A stretch of 64,000 bases of DNA, taken from Modicisalibacter sp049808615. Its GTDB lineage: Bacteria; Pseudomonadota; Gammaproteobacteria; Pseudomonadales; Halomonadaceae. The position numbers and the translations under genes were made by a program. The notes under the pieces are model-generated. The model was not told the DNA's origin and searched no databases. It worked only from the letters and a program-made list of their open reading frames with translations. The DNA lies in the NCBI RefSeq assembly GCF_049808615.1, contig NZ_JBNCAN010000013.1, positions 52,027-116,026 on the forward strand, written 5' to 3'. The first letter of the stretch is position 1. Each line of letters opens with the position of its first letter. Positions 8,959 to 17,132 of this stretch are shown here, one piece after another.

Positions 8959-9109
8959 GCGTCATCCTATAGGTCGTGGCGCAGCAGCGCTTTGATTGGA
9001 CAATCAGGGCATTCTACGTGAATTTAGCTGTCTCGCGTCGGCTATTGGGCTTGGCTTAGCTAGAGAAAGCTTTTGCAACATAAAGGTCAACGATAGCTAT
9101 GGTCTACAG
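8959..9109. other. Intergenic region
   Basis: Holds the dgt leader, then AT-richer sequence marking the left edge of the accessory patch. A short inverted element AGCTAGAGAAAGCT near 9060-9073 might contribute to termination; nothing else is supported. Confidence 0.4.
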
Positions 9110-10894
9110 CTAGATTCTAAAATGGTTTCGAAGGCCAAGGCCGATCAGGAATAAAAGAATCGCAGAGATGAGCCCCTGGGCCGAGAGCAGCGCATACAAC
9201 CCTGCTGAAACATCACATTCATTGAATAAGTTATTTATACTGTAAAGGCGAAAATCTCGACTAATTGCAAGGAATGGTAAGCTAGTGGTGAACGAGAATA
9301 GAAGATAGCCAAACAAGCCGGTTTCAAACAGAGGCTTAGAAGAAATAAAAAAATAGATAATTGAAAAAACAATAGTATTAGCAAATAGGCACAATGTTGG
9401 TCGCAAGATAGTTTGCCCGTAGCCACATAAAAAATCATAAAGAAAATCCAACACCGACTCAAACTTACTTGTCTGTTTCCAGCGCCGCGTACGAAGTTCA
9501 TCAGCGTGGAATCTTAATGCCAAATAATGATCACCGTCTTTCTCTGCCAAGTCTTTTAAACGCCTTAGCTTTATAGCATTATTTGAATTATGATAATCAT
9601 TTATGTAATCAATGTTTTCCAAAGAAAAGTAAAAGGTGAATGCTGTTGATCTGAAATCGGGCACGTCTACAAACCGTACATTGCGAATCTCCACGGCACT
9701 ATTGAACAAAGCCCCCTCAAATGACAATGGTTTTTCCCAAGCAGAGCCTTGGTCATTACGAGTCAGCTCGAAGCGAGATGAAAATGTGCAATACCTGAAG
9801 TCGAGTGGACCAGGGCCGGGCAATCTCGTTGGTAGAAATCTAAAGTCTGCTGCAACTTGAGTGCGCAAGAATTCAATATGCCCAACGCCGAACTCAGCAC
9901 CCGCAAAAGAAACCCTTCCTGCGCCAAAAACGGCATCTTCAAAGCTAATTTTTCCATTACCAAATCCAGTGCGATTGAAGCTAACTTCCCCCGCACCGAA
10001 ATTCGTTCTTTCGAAGATTACATTCATGTAATCAATTTTTTCTTTCCTGGGCTCTATTTTACCCAATCGAGACGTGGCGGGGCAGAAGCCTATAAACGCA
10101 TTATCAAATACAACATTACCCTCACCAAAAACTGCTCCTGAGAAAATGACATGCCCTTTCTTTTCCTTATCCTCTTTTTTCTCTCTACCATTACGAAACT
10201 TTGCACGCTTGAAACTTACATCACCATCACCAAACTGGGTGTTTGAAAATACGACGGCGCCCATGCCAAAATCAGTCGATTCAAAATCAACAGCCCCCGT
10301 ACCGAACACGGCATCACAAAAACTTACAAAACCCACGCCAAAAGATGCTTTAAAGAAATATACATCACCTTCGCCAAACTCTACCTCATCAAATATTACG
10401 TCACCTGTGCGGCATTTATTGAAAGGTTCCACGTGTTTGAAACTGACTTTCCCCTTCCCGAATTTGGCATTCTTGAAACTGATCTCACCGTCACCAAATT
10501 TCGCACCTGTAAATTTGACATCTCCTTCGCCGAACTCAGCTTCCATGAAATGGATGTTTCCTTGTTCGAATACGGCATCAAAAAAGTCTACATCGCCATC
10601 ACCGAAATCCGTACGAACAAAGGAAACGCCTTCACTACCAAAGTTCGTACGAACAAAACTGACTCTGCCATGTGGGAACTTAAATCCTGCAAAGGAAACT
10701 TTTCTATCAGGCATCTCATCACGTAACGCATTGAAATCTACATCGCTGAATGTAACGCTACAGACAGGGTTTTCCTTGACCCACTCATTCCAGTAATGAG
10801 GTTCATCCTCTGCACGGTTGAGTGTTCTGAGCCACAGATTTTGAGCTGCTTCAACGGTCAGCTTATCGGACGAATTACCAGTGCTCTCGTGCAT
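9110..10894 (-). CDS. Solenoid membrane protein with 12-residue pentapeptide-like repeats
   Basis: A 594-residue protein of unknown function. Residues 85-156, 173-234 and 299-346 are tandem 12-residue units of the form FGxGxVxFxxAx; Phe recurs at 85, 97, 109, 121, 133, 145, then 173, 185, 197, 209, 221, 233, then 299, 311, 323, 335. Two charged or irregular insertions (235-248 and 268-288) separate the blocks. The layout resembles pentapeptide-repeat right-handed helices but alternates 7- and 5-residue steps. Residues about 425-470 form a helical linker (RRLKDLAEKDGDHYLALRFH) and the C-terminus (about 490-590) has three or four membrane helices, as in the pentapeptide proteins with a channel-like C-terminal domain. 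Base composition is strikingly AT-rich (20 G/C in the 60 bases from 9301), unlike both neighbours, suggesting acquisition. The ATG at 10894 follows ATCTAGCAAGGATG. Confidence 0.85.
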   Translation of the reverse strand: MHESTGNSSDKLTVEAAQNLWLRTLNRAEDEPHYWNEWVKENPVCSVTFSDVDFNALRDEMPDRKVSFAGFKFPHGRVSFVRTNFGSEGVSFVRTDFGDGDVDFFDAVFEQGNIHFMEAEFGEGDVKFTGAKFGDGEISFKNAKFGKGKVSFKHVEPFNKCRTGDVIFDEVEFGEGDVYFFKASFGVGFVSFCDAVFGTGAVDFESTDFGMGAVVFSNTQFGDGDVSFKRAKFRNGREKKEDKEKKGHVIFSGAVFGEGNVVFDNAFIGFCPATSRLGKIEPRKEKIDYMNVIFERTNFGAGEVSFNRTGFGNGKISFEDAVFGAGRVSFAGAEFGVGHIEFLRTQVAADFRFLPTRLPGPGPLDFRYCTFSSRFELTRNDQGSAWEKPLSFEGALFNSAVEIRNVRFVDVPDFRSTAFTFYFSLENIDYINDYHNSNNAIKLRRLKDLAEKDGDHYLALRFHADELRTRRWKQTSKFESVLDFLYDFLCGYGQTILRPTLCLFANTIVFSIIYFFISSKPLFETGLFGYLLFSFTTSLPFLAISRDFRLYSINNLFNECDVSAGLYALLSAQGLISAILLFLIGLGLRNHFRI

Positions 10895-11497
10895 AACTTG
10901 GTCATCCTTGCTAGATGATTCTGTTTCTTCGACGCTTCATATGGATCTGGCCTGATCCTGCATGCTCTCGACCGGGCTGCCATTCAGGTAAATCATTGCG
11001 ATGAAGTAACCTTCATTTCGGTACCCGCGAGTACGTGATCCTGCGGCCTGAAAGAAACTGTTTTCCCCCCTCATTTCGCACTTTGGTCAGCGCCCATAGC
11101 CAACGCTGGACGATCCGACCCGCATGCCACTCCAAAGCGTTCAGTGCTTTCCTTACCGGAGCCAACAGGGCCTTGTCCATGATCGCCTCCCGAGCGAAAT
11201 TGAGGAAGTGGGTGATTCGCCAGTGAGTCCCGCGAGGCGTGTGTCGGAAACAGCGTTATAAATCCCGAAGGAGGGAGGTGTTATCTCAGGCACCAGCACA
11301 CCTGTGGAATAAGTGTTGTGAGGATTTCGTTGTTTTCACACACATCCCACAGGCTGCACCTTTTTCGTTCACTCCCTCGCTATCTTCCGCTCCCTAACCG
11401 GAAATGGGGGCTTGATATGGCTGCAATCCCTACTCACTTGCTATCTTGAATAATCAAGTACCAGAATCAGTGTAGCCAACCCCACGGGGTCTGACAC
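10895..11497. other. 600-bp intergenic region in the accessory patch
   Basis: Contains the leader of the solenoid gene, one small possible gene at 11013-11180, and an inverted repeat CCTGTGG (11301-11307) / CCACAGG (11347-11353). A GGAGGGAGG run near 11269-11277 resembles a ribosome site on the + strand but leads to no convincing frame. I see no transposase, terminal repeats or RNA gene. Confidence 0.4.
11013..11180 (-). CDS. Possible small protein, unrecognised (55 residues)
   Basis: An ATG at 11180 is preceded by GGGAGG at 6 bases and opens a 55-codon frame ending in TGA. The peptide is basic and helix-friendly (MDKALLAPVRKALNALEWH, then RIVQRWLWALTKVRNEGGK). The same frame stays open upstream to 11255 and reads sensibly (THWRITHFLNFAREAI), so this could equally be the tail of a decayed longer gene such as a transposase. 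I do not recognise a family. It lies in the gap between two unusual genes. Confidence 0.3.
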   Translation of the reverse strand: MDKALLAPVRKALNALEWHAGRIVQRWLWALTKVRNEGGKQFLSGRRITYSRVPK

Positions 11498-13393
11498 TCA
11501 CGGCTTATATTTTATCGACCAGGAAATTTCCAATGGCTCGTCCATCGTCATGTCGCCAGTTTCGCAGGTAACTAGTGTCAGCAGTGGTCCGACCGGGGTC
11601 TGGTAAGGCGGCTCGCCATCGACGCTATCTACTTCACACACGTTAAGTCCGTTGACCGAAAACTCTGTGACATCGCCCTCATCAAACGTCACCGTGTTGC
11701 TGTCGATGGTTGCTTCACTGGAGAAGCTGGCAAACTCCATTTTGATGTTATCCACCTCCAGCTTTTCATCAGATCGATAGACATCGGTACGCGTGATCTT
11801 GCCGGGGGAAAAGTCGTACTGCGTTTCGACTTTCAGGCGGTCGTCTTTGATGGGGCGACTTTTACCCAGTCGATCGAGTTCTTTCTGTTCATAGGTAACC
11901 GTGAAGGTATCGCCCTCTCGTGAGGTTTGCACGTTGCGTATAAAGGCAGCCGGTATCAACTCATCCCCGTCCGCTAACGTGAACCGAGGCAACAACTGTG
12001 GGTAATCCTCATCCGGGGTCCCCTCCAGCATGGCATTGGAGAAGGGAATGGGGTAATAGGGGTTGTTCATATGCTGCGACTTACCACCATTGATCAGCGG
12101 TAGGCTGATGACATGGTTTTGATCACGATACGTTATCAACGCTCGATCGTAGTCGCCTTTGGCGAACCAGGTGATGGTGCTTGTCGGTAGTTTTTTCAGC
12201 CAGGCGTCGAAATCGCTTGATGGAATCTTGTCCTTGTACCCTATTTCGTTCCAGAGATTGGCGGTATAGATCAACTGATGCGACAGGCTCAAGTTCTCAC
12301 CGAGGATGCGGTGCTTGCCGCGATAATCGTCCGTGGTGCGCCCCTTGTCCCAAAGGTTGACGGACTGCATGTCTTCGTCGTACCAGAAACTTACATAGCG
12401 TTCCGTAGCTCTGGTGGCAAAGGCATAGGCCATTTCCTTTTCCTCGGGCGTGAGCACGTCCAGATAAGCCGCCGCGGACAGCACTTCGAGAAAGGCGGTA
12501 TCGCCGTAGGCACCAATGCTGCGCCCGAAGCTGAAGCCATGTCCCTCTTCGTTGAGCCTCACTTGAATGGCGTCGACGGAATTGCGCAGCCACTCTTTCA
12601 TCTGCGGGGTGACATCCATGCCGGTCTCGATGAAACGCTGACATATCTCACCTATGAGAAGAATGCTGTAGCGATCGAAGCGCCCTTCTCCATTGGTTTC
12701 GTCGGAAAAGCCATAGTCACCGGAATATTTCTGGTAGTGATCCATCATCTTCTTCAGCAATTCTTCACTACCCGACTTGTCTTCCCAACCCAGCAGGTAG
12801 CGCAGCCTTGCGATCGAAAATGCCACGCCGTAATAATTCGCCGGCAGGCTGACCAAAGCGTAATCATCCTGATCGATGAACTGGCGCCAATCGGTCTTCC
12901 GCTTGAGCTTATCGAGTGTCTTCTTGCTGACGGCACGTTCAAGAAGGCCGGCCTCTTTCAAGCGATGAAGCGCGGATAAATAATAATAGATACCCCAGGT
13001 TTCATTGCGATCGTCTACCGTCATGTCCGCTATCTTGCGGTAGTCTTCAAGATAATGATCGAACTTGGGACTCTCTTCCGGTGTTTTCAGAAGCAGATAG
13101 CTCAAGCCGATCGCTATTTTTCCAGGGAGAAACTTGTCTTTTCCCGTGAAGGCATGAACGCCATCAAGGGTTATGTCTTCTTTTTCAGCGAGCAGCTTCT
13201 CGAAAAACCAATTCAGCTTGGGCAGAATCTCTTGGTCGATCAGCTGATTGAGCGGTGGATAGGTTACCGGATGTTTTTCTCCTGACTTTTCCACTTCGAG
13301 AGTAGAGGTTATCGGCGTATCAGCTTGAACCGTCATATGAGCGCAGAGCGCTACGATGGCTATCACAGCAACTGTTTTGACGTGATTTTTCAT
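11498..13393 (-). CDS. Predicted secreted/periplasmic protein, possible (alpha/alpha)-toroid fold
   Basis: 631 residues from the ATG at 13393, chosen because GGAAG lies 7 bases upstream and a clean signal peptide follows (MKNHVKTVAVIAIVALC... ending MTVQA|DT); an ATG further upstream would add a basic extension before it. Residues about 40-400 are mainly helical with recurring aromatic segments (GIYYYLSALHRL, DYGFSDETNGEGRFDRYS, HGFSFGRSIGAYGDTAF), and the last 200 residues look beta-rich. This two-part build recalls polysaccharide lyases and unsaturated-glucuronyl hydrolase relatives (inference from pattern only). I recognise no named family. It stands alone beside the AT-rich solenoid gene, 117 bp before the MAPEG gene on the same strand. 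An enzyme acting on cell-surface or external glycan is one possibility. Confidence 0.8.
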   Translation of the reverse strand: MKNHVKTVAVIAIVALCAHMTVQADTPITSTLEVEKSGEKHPVTYPPLNQLIDQEILPKLNWFFEKLLAEKEDITLDGVHAFTGKDKFLPGKIAIGLSYLLLKTPEESPKFDHYLEDYRKIADMTVDDRNETWGIYYYLSALHRLKEAGLLERAVSKKTLDKLKRKTDWRQFIDQDDYALVSLPANYYGVAFSIARLRYLLGWEDKSGSEELLKKMMDHYQKYSGDYGFSDETNGEGRFDRYSILLIGEICQRFIETGMDVTPQMKEWLRNSVDAIQVRLNEEGHGFSFGRSIGAYGDTAFLEVLSAAAYLDVLTPEEKEMAYAFATRATERYVSFWYDEDMQSVNLWDKGRTTDDYRGKHRILGENLSLSHQLIYTANLWNEIGYKDKIPSSDFDAWLKKLPTSTITWFAKGDYDRALITYRDQNHVISLPLINGGKSQHMNNPYYPIPFSNAMLEGTPDEDYPQLLPRFTLADGDELIPAAFIRNVQTSREGDTFTVTYEQKELDRLGKSRPIKDDRLKVETQYDFSPGKITRTDVYRSDEKLEVDNIKMEFASFSSEATIDSNTVTFDEGDVTEFSVNGLNVCEVDSVDGEPPYQTPVGPLLTLVTCETGDMTMDEPLEISWSIKYKP

Positions 13394-13496
13394 TAAAAAC
13401 TTCCATCGTCGGAATGACTTACAGAGTAAAGTGATAGCAATAAACTGCATATGATCTTGCAAAGACTTCTTCCGGCTTGTATGCCAAGTTTCATTG

Positions 13497-13919
13497 TCAC
13501 ACCAACGCCGTCACGATCTGCCAACACATCCCGAACAGACTCAGAATCCCGACCCCATAGGCAATGGTCCGCCAGGGCTGTAGCGCCATCAGATAAAAGA
13601 GGGTGTGAAAAATTCGCGCGACCGTGAAGGTCATGAACAGCCAGGGAACCGCATCCGGGGAGGCACCGACCCAGGCATAGGCGACGCCGAGGATGAAGAA
13701 GATAGGGATGTTTTCGAGATCGTTGCGCCAGGCGTTGGCGGCGCGTTGCACCGGAGCCAATTCTTCATTCATCGGCGTACGGCCGACGAATTTGGCGTCT
13801 TCGGGCGTCTTGAAGGCTTGCTTGCCGATGCGGTGATAGCCCTGATAAAGGGATATCGCGAACATCTTGAAGAACAGCACCACCGCGCTGATCGCGTACC
13901 AGTAGCCGATGTCGTCCAT
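13497..13919 (-). CDS. MAPEG-family membrane protein
   Basis: Four-helix membrane protein of 140 residues in the MAPEG family (membrane-associated proteins in eicosanoid and glutathione metabolism). The signature is near-perfect: PVQRAANAWRNDLENIPIFF (about 56-75), matching the ERxxRAxxNDxENIP motif of microsomal glutathione S-transferase 1, with the leading Glu replaced by Gln-flanking sequence. Hydrophobic helices lie at about 6-26, 72-90, 95-113 and 117-137. Bacterial members conjugate glutathione to lipophilic electrophiles or reduce lipid hydroperoxides. A GTAGGTAGACC-type purine stretch precedes the ATG at 13919. Stands alone, with no operon partner. Confidence 0.88.
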   Translation of the reverse strand: MDDIGYWYAISAVVLFFKMFAISLYQGYHRIGKQAFKTPEDAKFVGRTPMNEELAPVQRAANAWRNDLENIPIFFILGVAYAWVGASPDAVPWLFMTFTVARIFHTLFYLMALQPWRTIAYGVGILSLFGMCWQIVTALV

Positions 13920-14010
13920 GGTCTACCTCCTTGTTCTTACACTCTTTCCGACGCTATTTCCGAACCTCGTTGCCTTCAAGGGTAGCGCTCACGACCTCAG
14001 TGCGGCTATT

Positions 14011-15453
14011 TCAATTGTCGAGAATCATTGCCGTCAGATCCTCAGCCAGCGGGTCGAGCACTTGCGACCAGGAAAGATACGGGGTCTTGCCATTGCCGTT
14101 GACCAGTACGCTGAAACTCCCCCAGCGACCGGTGCGGGTACGAAAGTAGCCACCCATGGCGCGCACCGCGTAAGGCTGATTGAGGGTGCCGGTCTTGATC
14201 ATGACGTGATGCTGAAAGATATCGCTGCCCCGGCGAATGAAACGCATCGGGCCGTTGGTGGGGGTTTGCATCCCGGCCACAAAGGAGGGAAACAGCGCCG
14301 CGCGCCGGTACATGGCCTCGAGCAGCTTATTGACGCCCTTCGCTGAGGTGCGGTTCTCGGTGGTCAGGCCGCTACCGCTGTAAAGCGTCAAGGGGCCGTG
14401 ATTGGGCAGCGATTCGGCAAACCGCTCGATTTCCCTGCCGGCCTGCTTGAGCGAGACACGAGGCTGCTCGACCAGATTGAGGCTGAGTATGTCCGCCATG
14501 AAGTTGTTGGAATAATTCAGGGTGCGCAGCAACAGCGTCTGCAGTGTTTCGCTATCCACCGAGGCGAGTTGACGGCTCGATGATGGCGGCGGGGTGTCGC
14601 TGGTGGTGTATCCGCCGCTGACCTCGACTCCCGCCTGCTCGAGCATGGCAATCAGCGTCAGGCCGGCTTGATGCCCGGGATCGGAACTGGAGCGATAAAC
14701 AGAATGCGGACTTCTGTTCAGCGCAATACTTCCATCGATGACCAGCGTATCCGCGCCGTCCCGGGTGACGCGCTCGGCGTTAAGGCGAGTGGGCTCCCCG
14801 GCAATCATGGTCTTGACGCGATTTTTCACCTCGACCAAGGGGGTCAGAATATCGCAGCTCATGACCCGGGCGGGTGTACCGGCCTTGGCACCGGGCAGGA
14901 CATTCACACACCAGTTGCCATAATTGACCGCGGCGGAAGAGAGCAGCGCATCGTAAGAGTTGCTTGAGTGACTGCGCGAATCGCAGCGGTCGGTGGTGAT
15001 GCACTCGACCGGGCCGAAACGCCACTGGCTGATGACCAGCTGGCCGTTCACCCCGGTGATTCCCTGCTGGCGTAGCCCTTGGATCAGTTGCCAGAGGTCC
15101 TTCGATACGAGCGCCGGATCGCCTCCGCCCTCCAGCACCAGATCGCCCTGCAAGACGCCGTTCGCATCGACCCAGCCGCGGGATACCAGCCGCGTTTTGA
15201 AGCGATGCTGCGGCCCCCAGCGATCCAATGCCGCCGCGGCGATATAGAGCTTGGATACCGACGCCGGTGAGAGCTGGCGTTCGGCATCGATCTCGCCGAG
15301 TATCTTGTTGTTGTCGAGCAGCTGCGCCTGGGCACTTATCGCGAAGCCTCTGTCGGCCAAGCGCTTGACGTGATCGAATCCCGCCGCCAAGAGTGTGCAG
15401 GGCATCCCTGCGAGCAGGAAAGCGGCGAGCAATATGATGAACTGGCGAGACAT
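14011..15453 (-). CDS. dacB: D-alanyl-D-alanine carboxypeptidase/endopeptidase (PBP4 family)
   Basis: Periplasmic low-molecular-mass class C penicillin-binding protein, 480 residues, that trims or cleaves peptidoglycan cross-links. The ATG at 15453 has AGGA 8 bases upstream and starts a Sec signal peptide (MSRQFIILLAAFLLAGMPC...LLAAG). All three active-site motifs are present: SxxK as SVSK (Ser65, Lys68), SxN as the SNN of NYSNNFMADIL (about residue 310), and KTG as IKTGTLNQPYAVRAMGG (about 415). Residues about 90-280 hold the class C insertion domains. The frame remains open far upstream into the efflux genes, but that part reads as shadow sequence. It follows the SMR gene by 32 bp on the same strand and may be co-transcribed with the two exporters. 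Confidence 0.93.
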   Translation of the reverse strand: MSRQFIILLAAFLLAGMPCTLLAAGFDHVKRLADRGFAISAQAQLLDNNKILGEIDAERQLSPASVSKLYIAAAALDRWGPQHRFKTRLVSRGWVDANGVLQGDLVLEGGGDPALVSKDLWQLIQGLRQQGITGVNGQLVISQWRFGPVECITTDRCDSRSHSSNSYDALLSSAAVNYGNWCVNVLPGAKAGTPARVMSCDILTPLVEVKNRVKTMIAGEPTRLNAERVTRDGADTLVIDGSIALNRSPHSVYRSSSDPGHQAGLTLIAMLEQAGVEVSGGYTTSDTPPPSSSRQLASVDSETLQTLLLRTLNYSNNFMADILSLNLVEQPRVSLKQAGREIERFAESLPNHGPLTLYSGSGLTTENRTSAKGVNKLLEAMYRRAALFPSFVAGMQTPTNGPMRFIRRGSDIFQHHVMIKTGTLNQPYAVRAMGGYFRTRTGRWGSFSVLVNGNGKTPYLSWSQVLDPLAEDLTAMILDN

Positions 15454-15485
15454 GAAACATCCTGGTGTGTGAGAAATCGTTGCGG

Positions 15486-15815
15486 TCAATGAGGCGACAC
15501 GTTGGAGAAAAGCTGAATGACGACCACGCCACCCACGATCATGGCGAGACCCAGCACCGCGGCAAGATCGAGTTTTTCCTTGAACACGACGACACCGATC
15601 AAGGTGACCAGCACGATGCCGAGCCCGGCCCAGAAGGCGTAGGCAATACCCACCGGCACCGTACGCAGCACCAGAGTCAGCATGTAGAAGGCCAGTCCGT
15701 AGCCCACTATGACCAGCACGCTGGGCCAGAAGCGCGTGAACTCCTGGGAGGACTTGAGTGCGCTGGTGGCCAGCACCTCGGCGACGATCGCCACGAACAG
15801 ATAGACATACGCCAT
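15486..15815 (-). CDS. Small multidrug resistance (SMR) transporter, EmrE/Qac type
   Basis: Four-helix dual-topology proton/drug antiporter of 109 residues. The essential membrane Glu is Glu13 in AIVAEVLATSALK, and the family signature YAFWAGLGIVLVTLIG (about residues 58-73) contains the substrate-site Trp of EmrE/Qac-type members; SugE/Gdx types differ here. AAGGAGAC lies 6 bases before the ATG. Its first base is the last base of the preceding PACE gene's stop (TGATG), so the two are translationally coupled. Likely substrates are quaternary ammonium compounds and lipophilic cations; in a halophile a role with betaine or choline-like cations is possible but unproven. Confidence 0.92.
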   Translation of the reverse strand: MAYVYLFVAIVAEVLATSALKSSQEFTRFWPSVLVIVGYGLAFYMLTLVLRTVPVGIAYAFWAGLGIVLVTLIGVVVFKEKLDLAAVLGLAMIVGGVVVIQLFSNVSPH

Positions 15816-16231
15816 CAGGTGTCTCCTTGGGCCAAGCGATGACGCATCCAGGCGTCGAAGGCGGTGTTGAACAGCAATGCATACAGCAAGAAGAACAGCA
15901 TGAAGCCCAGATCCAGCCAGAAGGCCTCGACGATACCGATACCCAACCACCAGGCCACGCCGGGCAGCGTCACGATCAACAGCCCCAATTCGAAGCCCAG
16001 CGCCTGAGCGCTACGTTGCATTAACGTGCGCCGGCGCGTGGGTACCCAATGATCGAACAGACGATTCCACACCAGGTTCCAGAGCATGGCCAGCGTCGCG
16101 ATGGCAGCAGCCAACAGTCCCAGGCGTCCCATGTCGTGTCCGGTCAGCCAGCTCGACAGTGGCGTCACAATGATCAGGCCACCCGCTTCGAACAGGGTCA
16201 TGTGCAACACTCGCTCACCCCAACTTCGCAT
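15815..16231 (-). CDS. PACE-family efflux protein (AceI-like)
   Basis: 138-residue inner-membrane protein with two tandem BTP (bacterial transmembrane pair) halves, as in the proteobacterial antimicrobial compound efflux family (AceI exports chlorhexidine; natural substrates of the family include short diamines). Half one: RVLHMTLFEAGGLIIV with the membrane Glu at about residue 15, then an AMLWNLVWNRLFD motif (about 48-60). Half two repeats the plan (RSAQALGFELGLLIV, then LLYALLFNTAFDAWMRH). Four hydrophobic helices are visible. First gene of a coupled pair with the SMR transporter (one-base overlap). Confidence 0.9.
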   Translation of the reverse strand: MRSWGERVLHMTLFEAGGLIIVTPLSSWLTGHDMGRLGLLAAAIATLAMLWNLVWNRLFDHWVPTRRRTLMQRSAQALGFELGLLIVTLPGVAWWLGIGIVEAFWLDLGFMLFFLLYALLFNTAFDAWMRHRLAQGDT

Positions 16232-16265
16232 TACACGGCTCCTGGTTTTTCGTTACGCATCCATA

Positions 16266-16967
16266 TCACCCCGCCAGGCCGTTTTTTACCGGCACTAGCG
16301 CCGGGCGATAGGGTAACTCAATCACCAATCGCCAGAGACGCTGACCGCTGGCATGGTACTTGCGCTCGAAGGGCGTGAGATACTCCCCCGCCGGATCGTG
16401 TTCGGCGACTTCGGGCTGAGTGCTCGTCGCTTGCGCCGTCGCCTGAGCGAACTCTTCAATATACAACCGCCAGTTGGAACGCACCTCGAGTCGTCCGCCC
16501 AAGGCGAGAATCACAGGAAATACCGGTTGGCCGTGCCAACGCGACTTGAGATGCGCTGCCTTGGGATAAGGATTGGGGTAGAGCAGATAATGGTATGTCG
16601 GTTGCCAACCGGTGACCAACGCCAGACGCCAGAAATCGACCAGATCGGCGCGTACCAGACGTGCATTGTCGGCAAGCGCTCCATGCTCCCGCCCAAGACG
16701 ATCGGCGCTGCGATCGATGCCGATGACCGCATGATCGGGATGCTGCTGGGCCAACTGGCGTGTCGACAGCCCTACACCGCACCCGGCATCGAGGATCAAG
16801 GGCTTGTTCTGCGTCGCCAGCCATTCATCGGCTGCGTAAAACGTCTCGCGAGTATGTTCGGCTATCGGCTTGCGCAGCGGGTAGGCCAGCGCCCGCTCGA
16901 CGCGTCGGGGCAGATCCTGGTGTACTTCAGTCTGATTTGTGACGATAGTTCGTGAATTGGCATGCAT
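16266..16967 (-). CDS. TrmB-like SAM-dependent methyltransferase
   Basis: Rossmann-fold methyltransferase of 233 residues related to tRNA (guanine-N7-)-methyltransferase. SAM motif I is LILDAGCGVGLSTRQLAQ (about 57-74) and motif II contains GIDRSADRL (about 83-91). The TrmB-specific motif, usually FPDPWPKKRHHKRR, reads YPNPYPKAAHLKSRW (about 127-141), and a C-terminal TPFERKYHASGQ (about 199-210) matches the TrmB TxFExRxxxxG end motif. These changes suggest a paralogue rather than the housekeeping TrmB. The substrate may be tRNA or another nucleic acid. Divergent from fabY with about 165 bp between starts. Confidence 0.85.
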   Translation of the reverse strand: MHANSRTIVTNQTEVHQDLPRRVERALAYPLRKPIAEHTRETFYAADEWLATQNKPLILDAGCGVGLSTRQLAQQHPDHAVIGIDRSADRLGREHGALADNARLVRADLVDFWRLALVTGWQPTYHYLLYPNPYPKAAHLKSRWHGQPVFPVILALGGRLEVRSNWRLYIEEFAQATAQATSTQPEVAEHDPAGEYLTPFERKYHASGQRLWRLVIELPYRPALVPVKNGLAG

Positions 16968-17132
16968 ACTAACGAAGCACTAGGAAAAATGACCGACAAT
17001 TCTAACAGCACCCTGTCTCAATCCCTAGTCGCGACGTCTCATGGACTGGCATGACGGGGCTGCAAACCAGGTGCTATCATCCCGCACCAGAATCACATAG
17101 ATAGAGACCCACCAGCACACGAGGGACGCGGC

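Noticed and set aside
15454..15882. Upstream extension of the dacB frame
   Set aside because: It runs through the SMR gene, reads as Arg/Gly-rich shadow, and a proper signal peptide with ribosome site begins at 15453.
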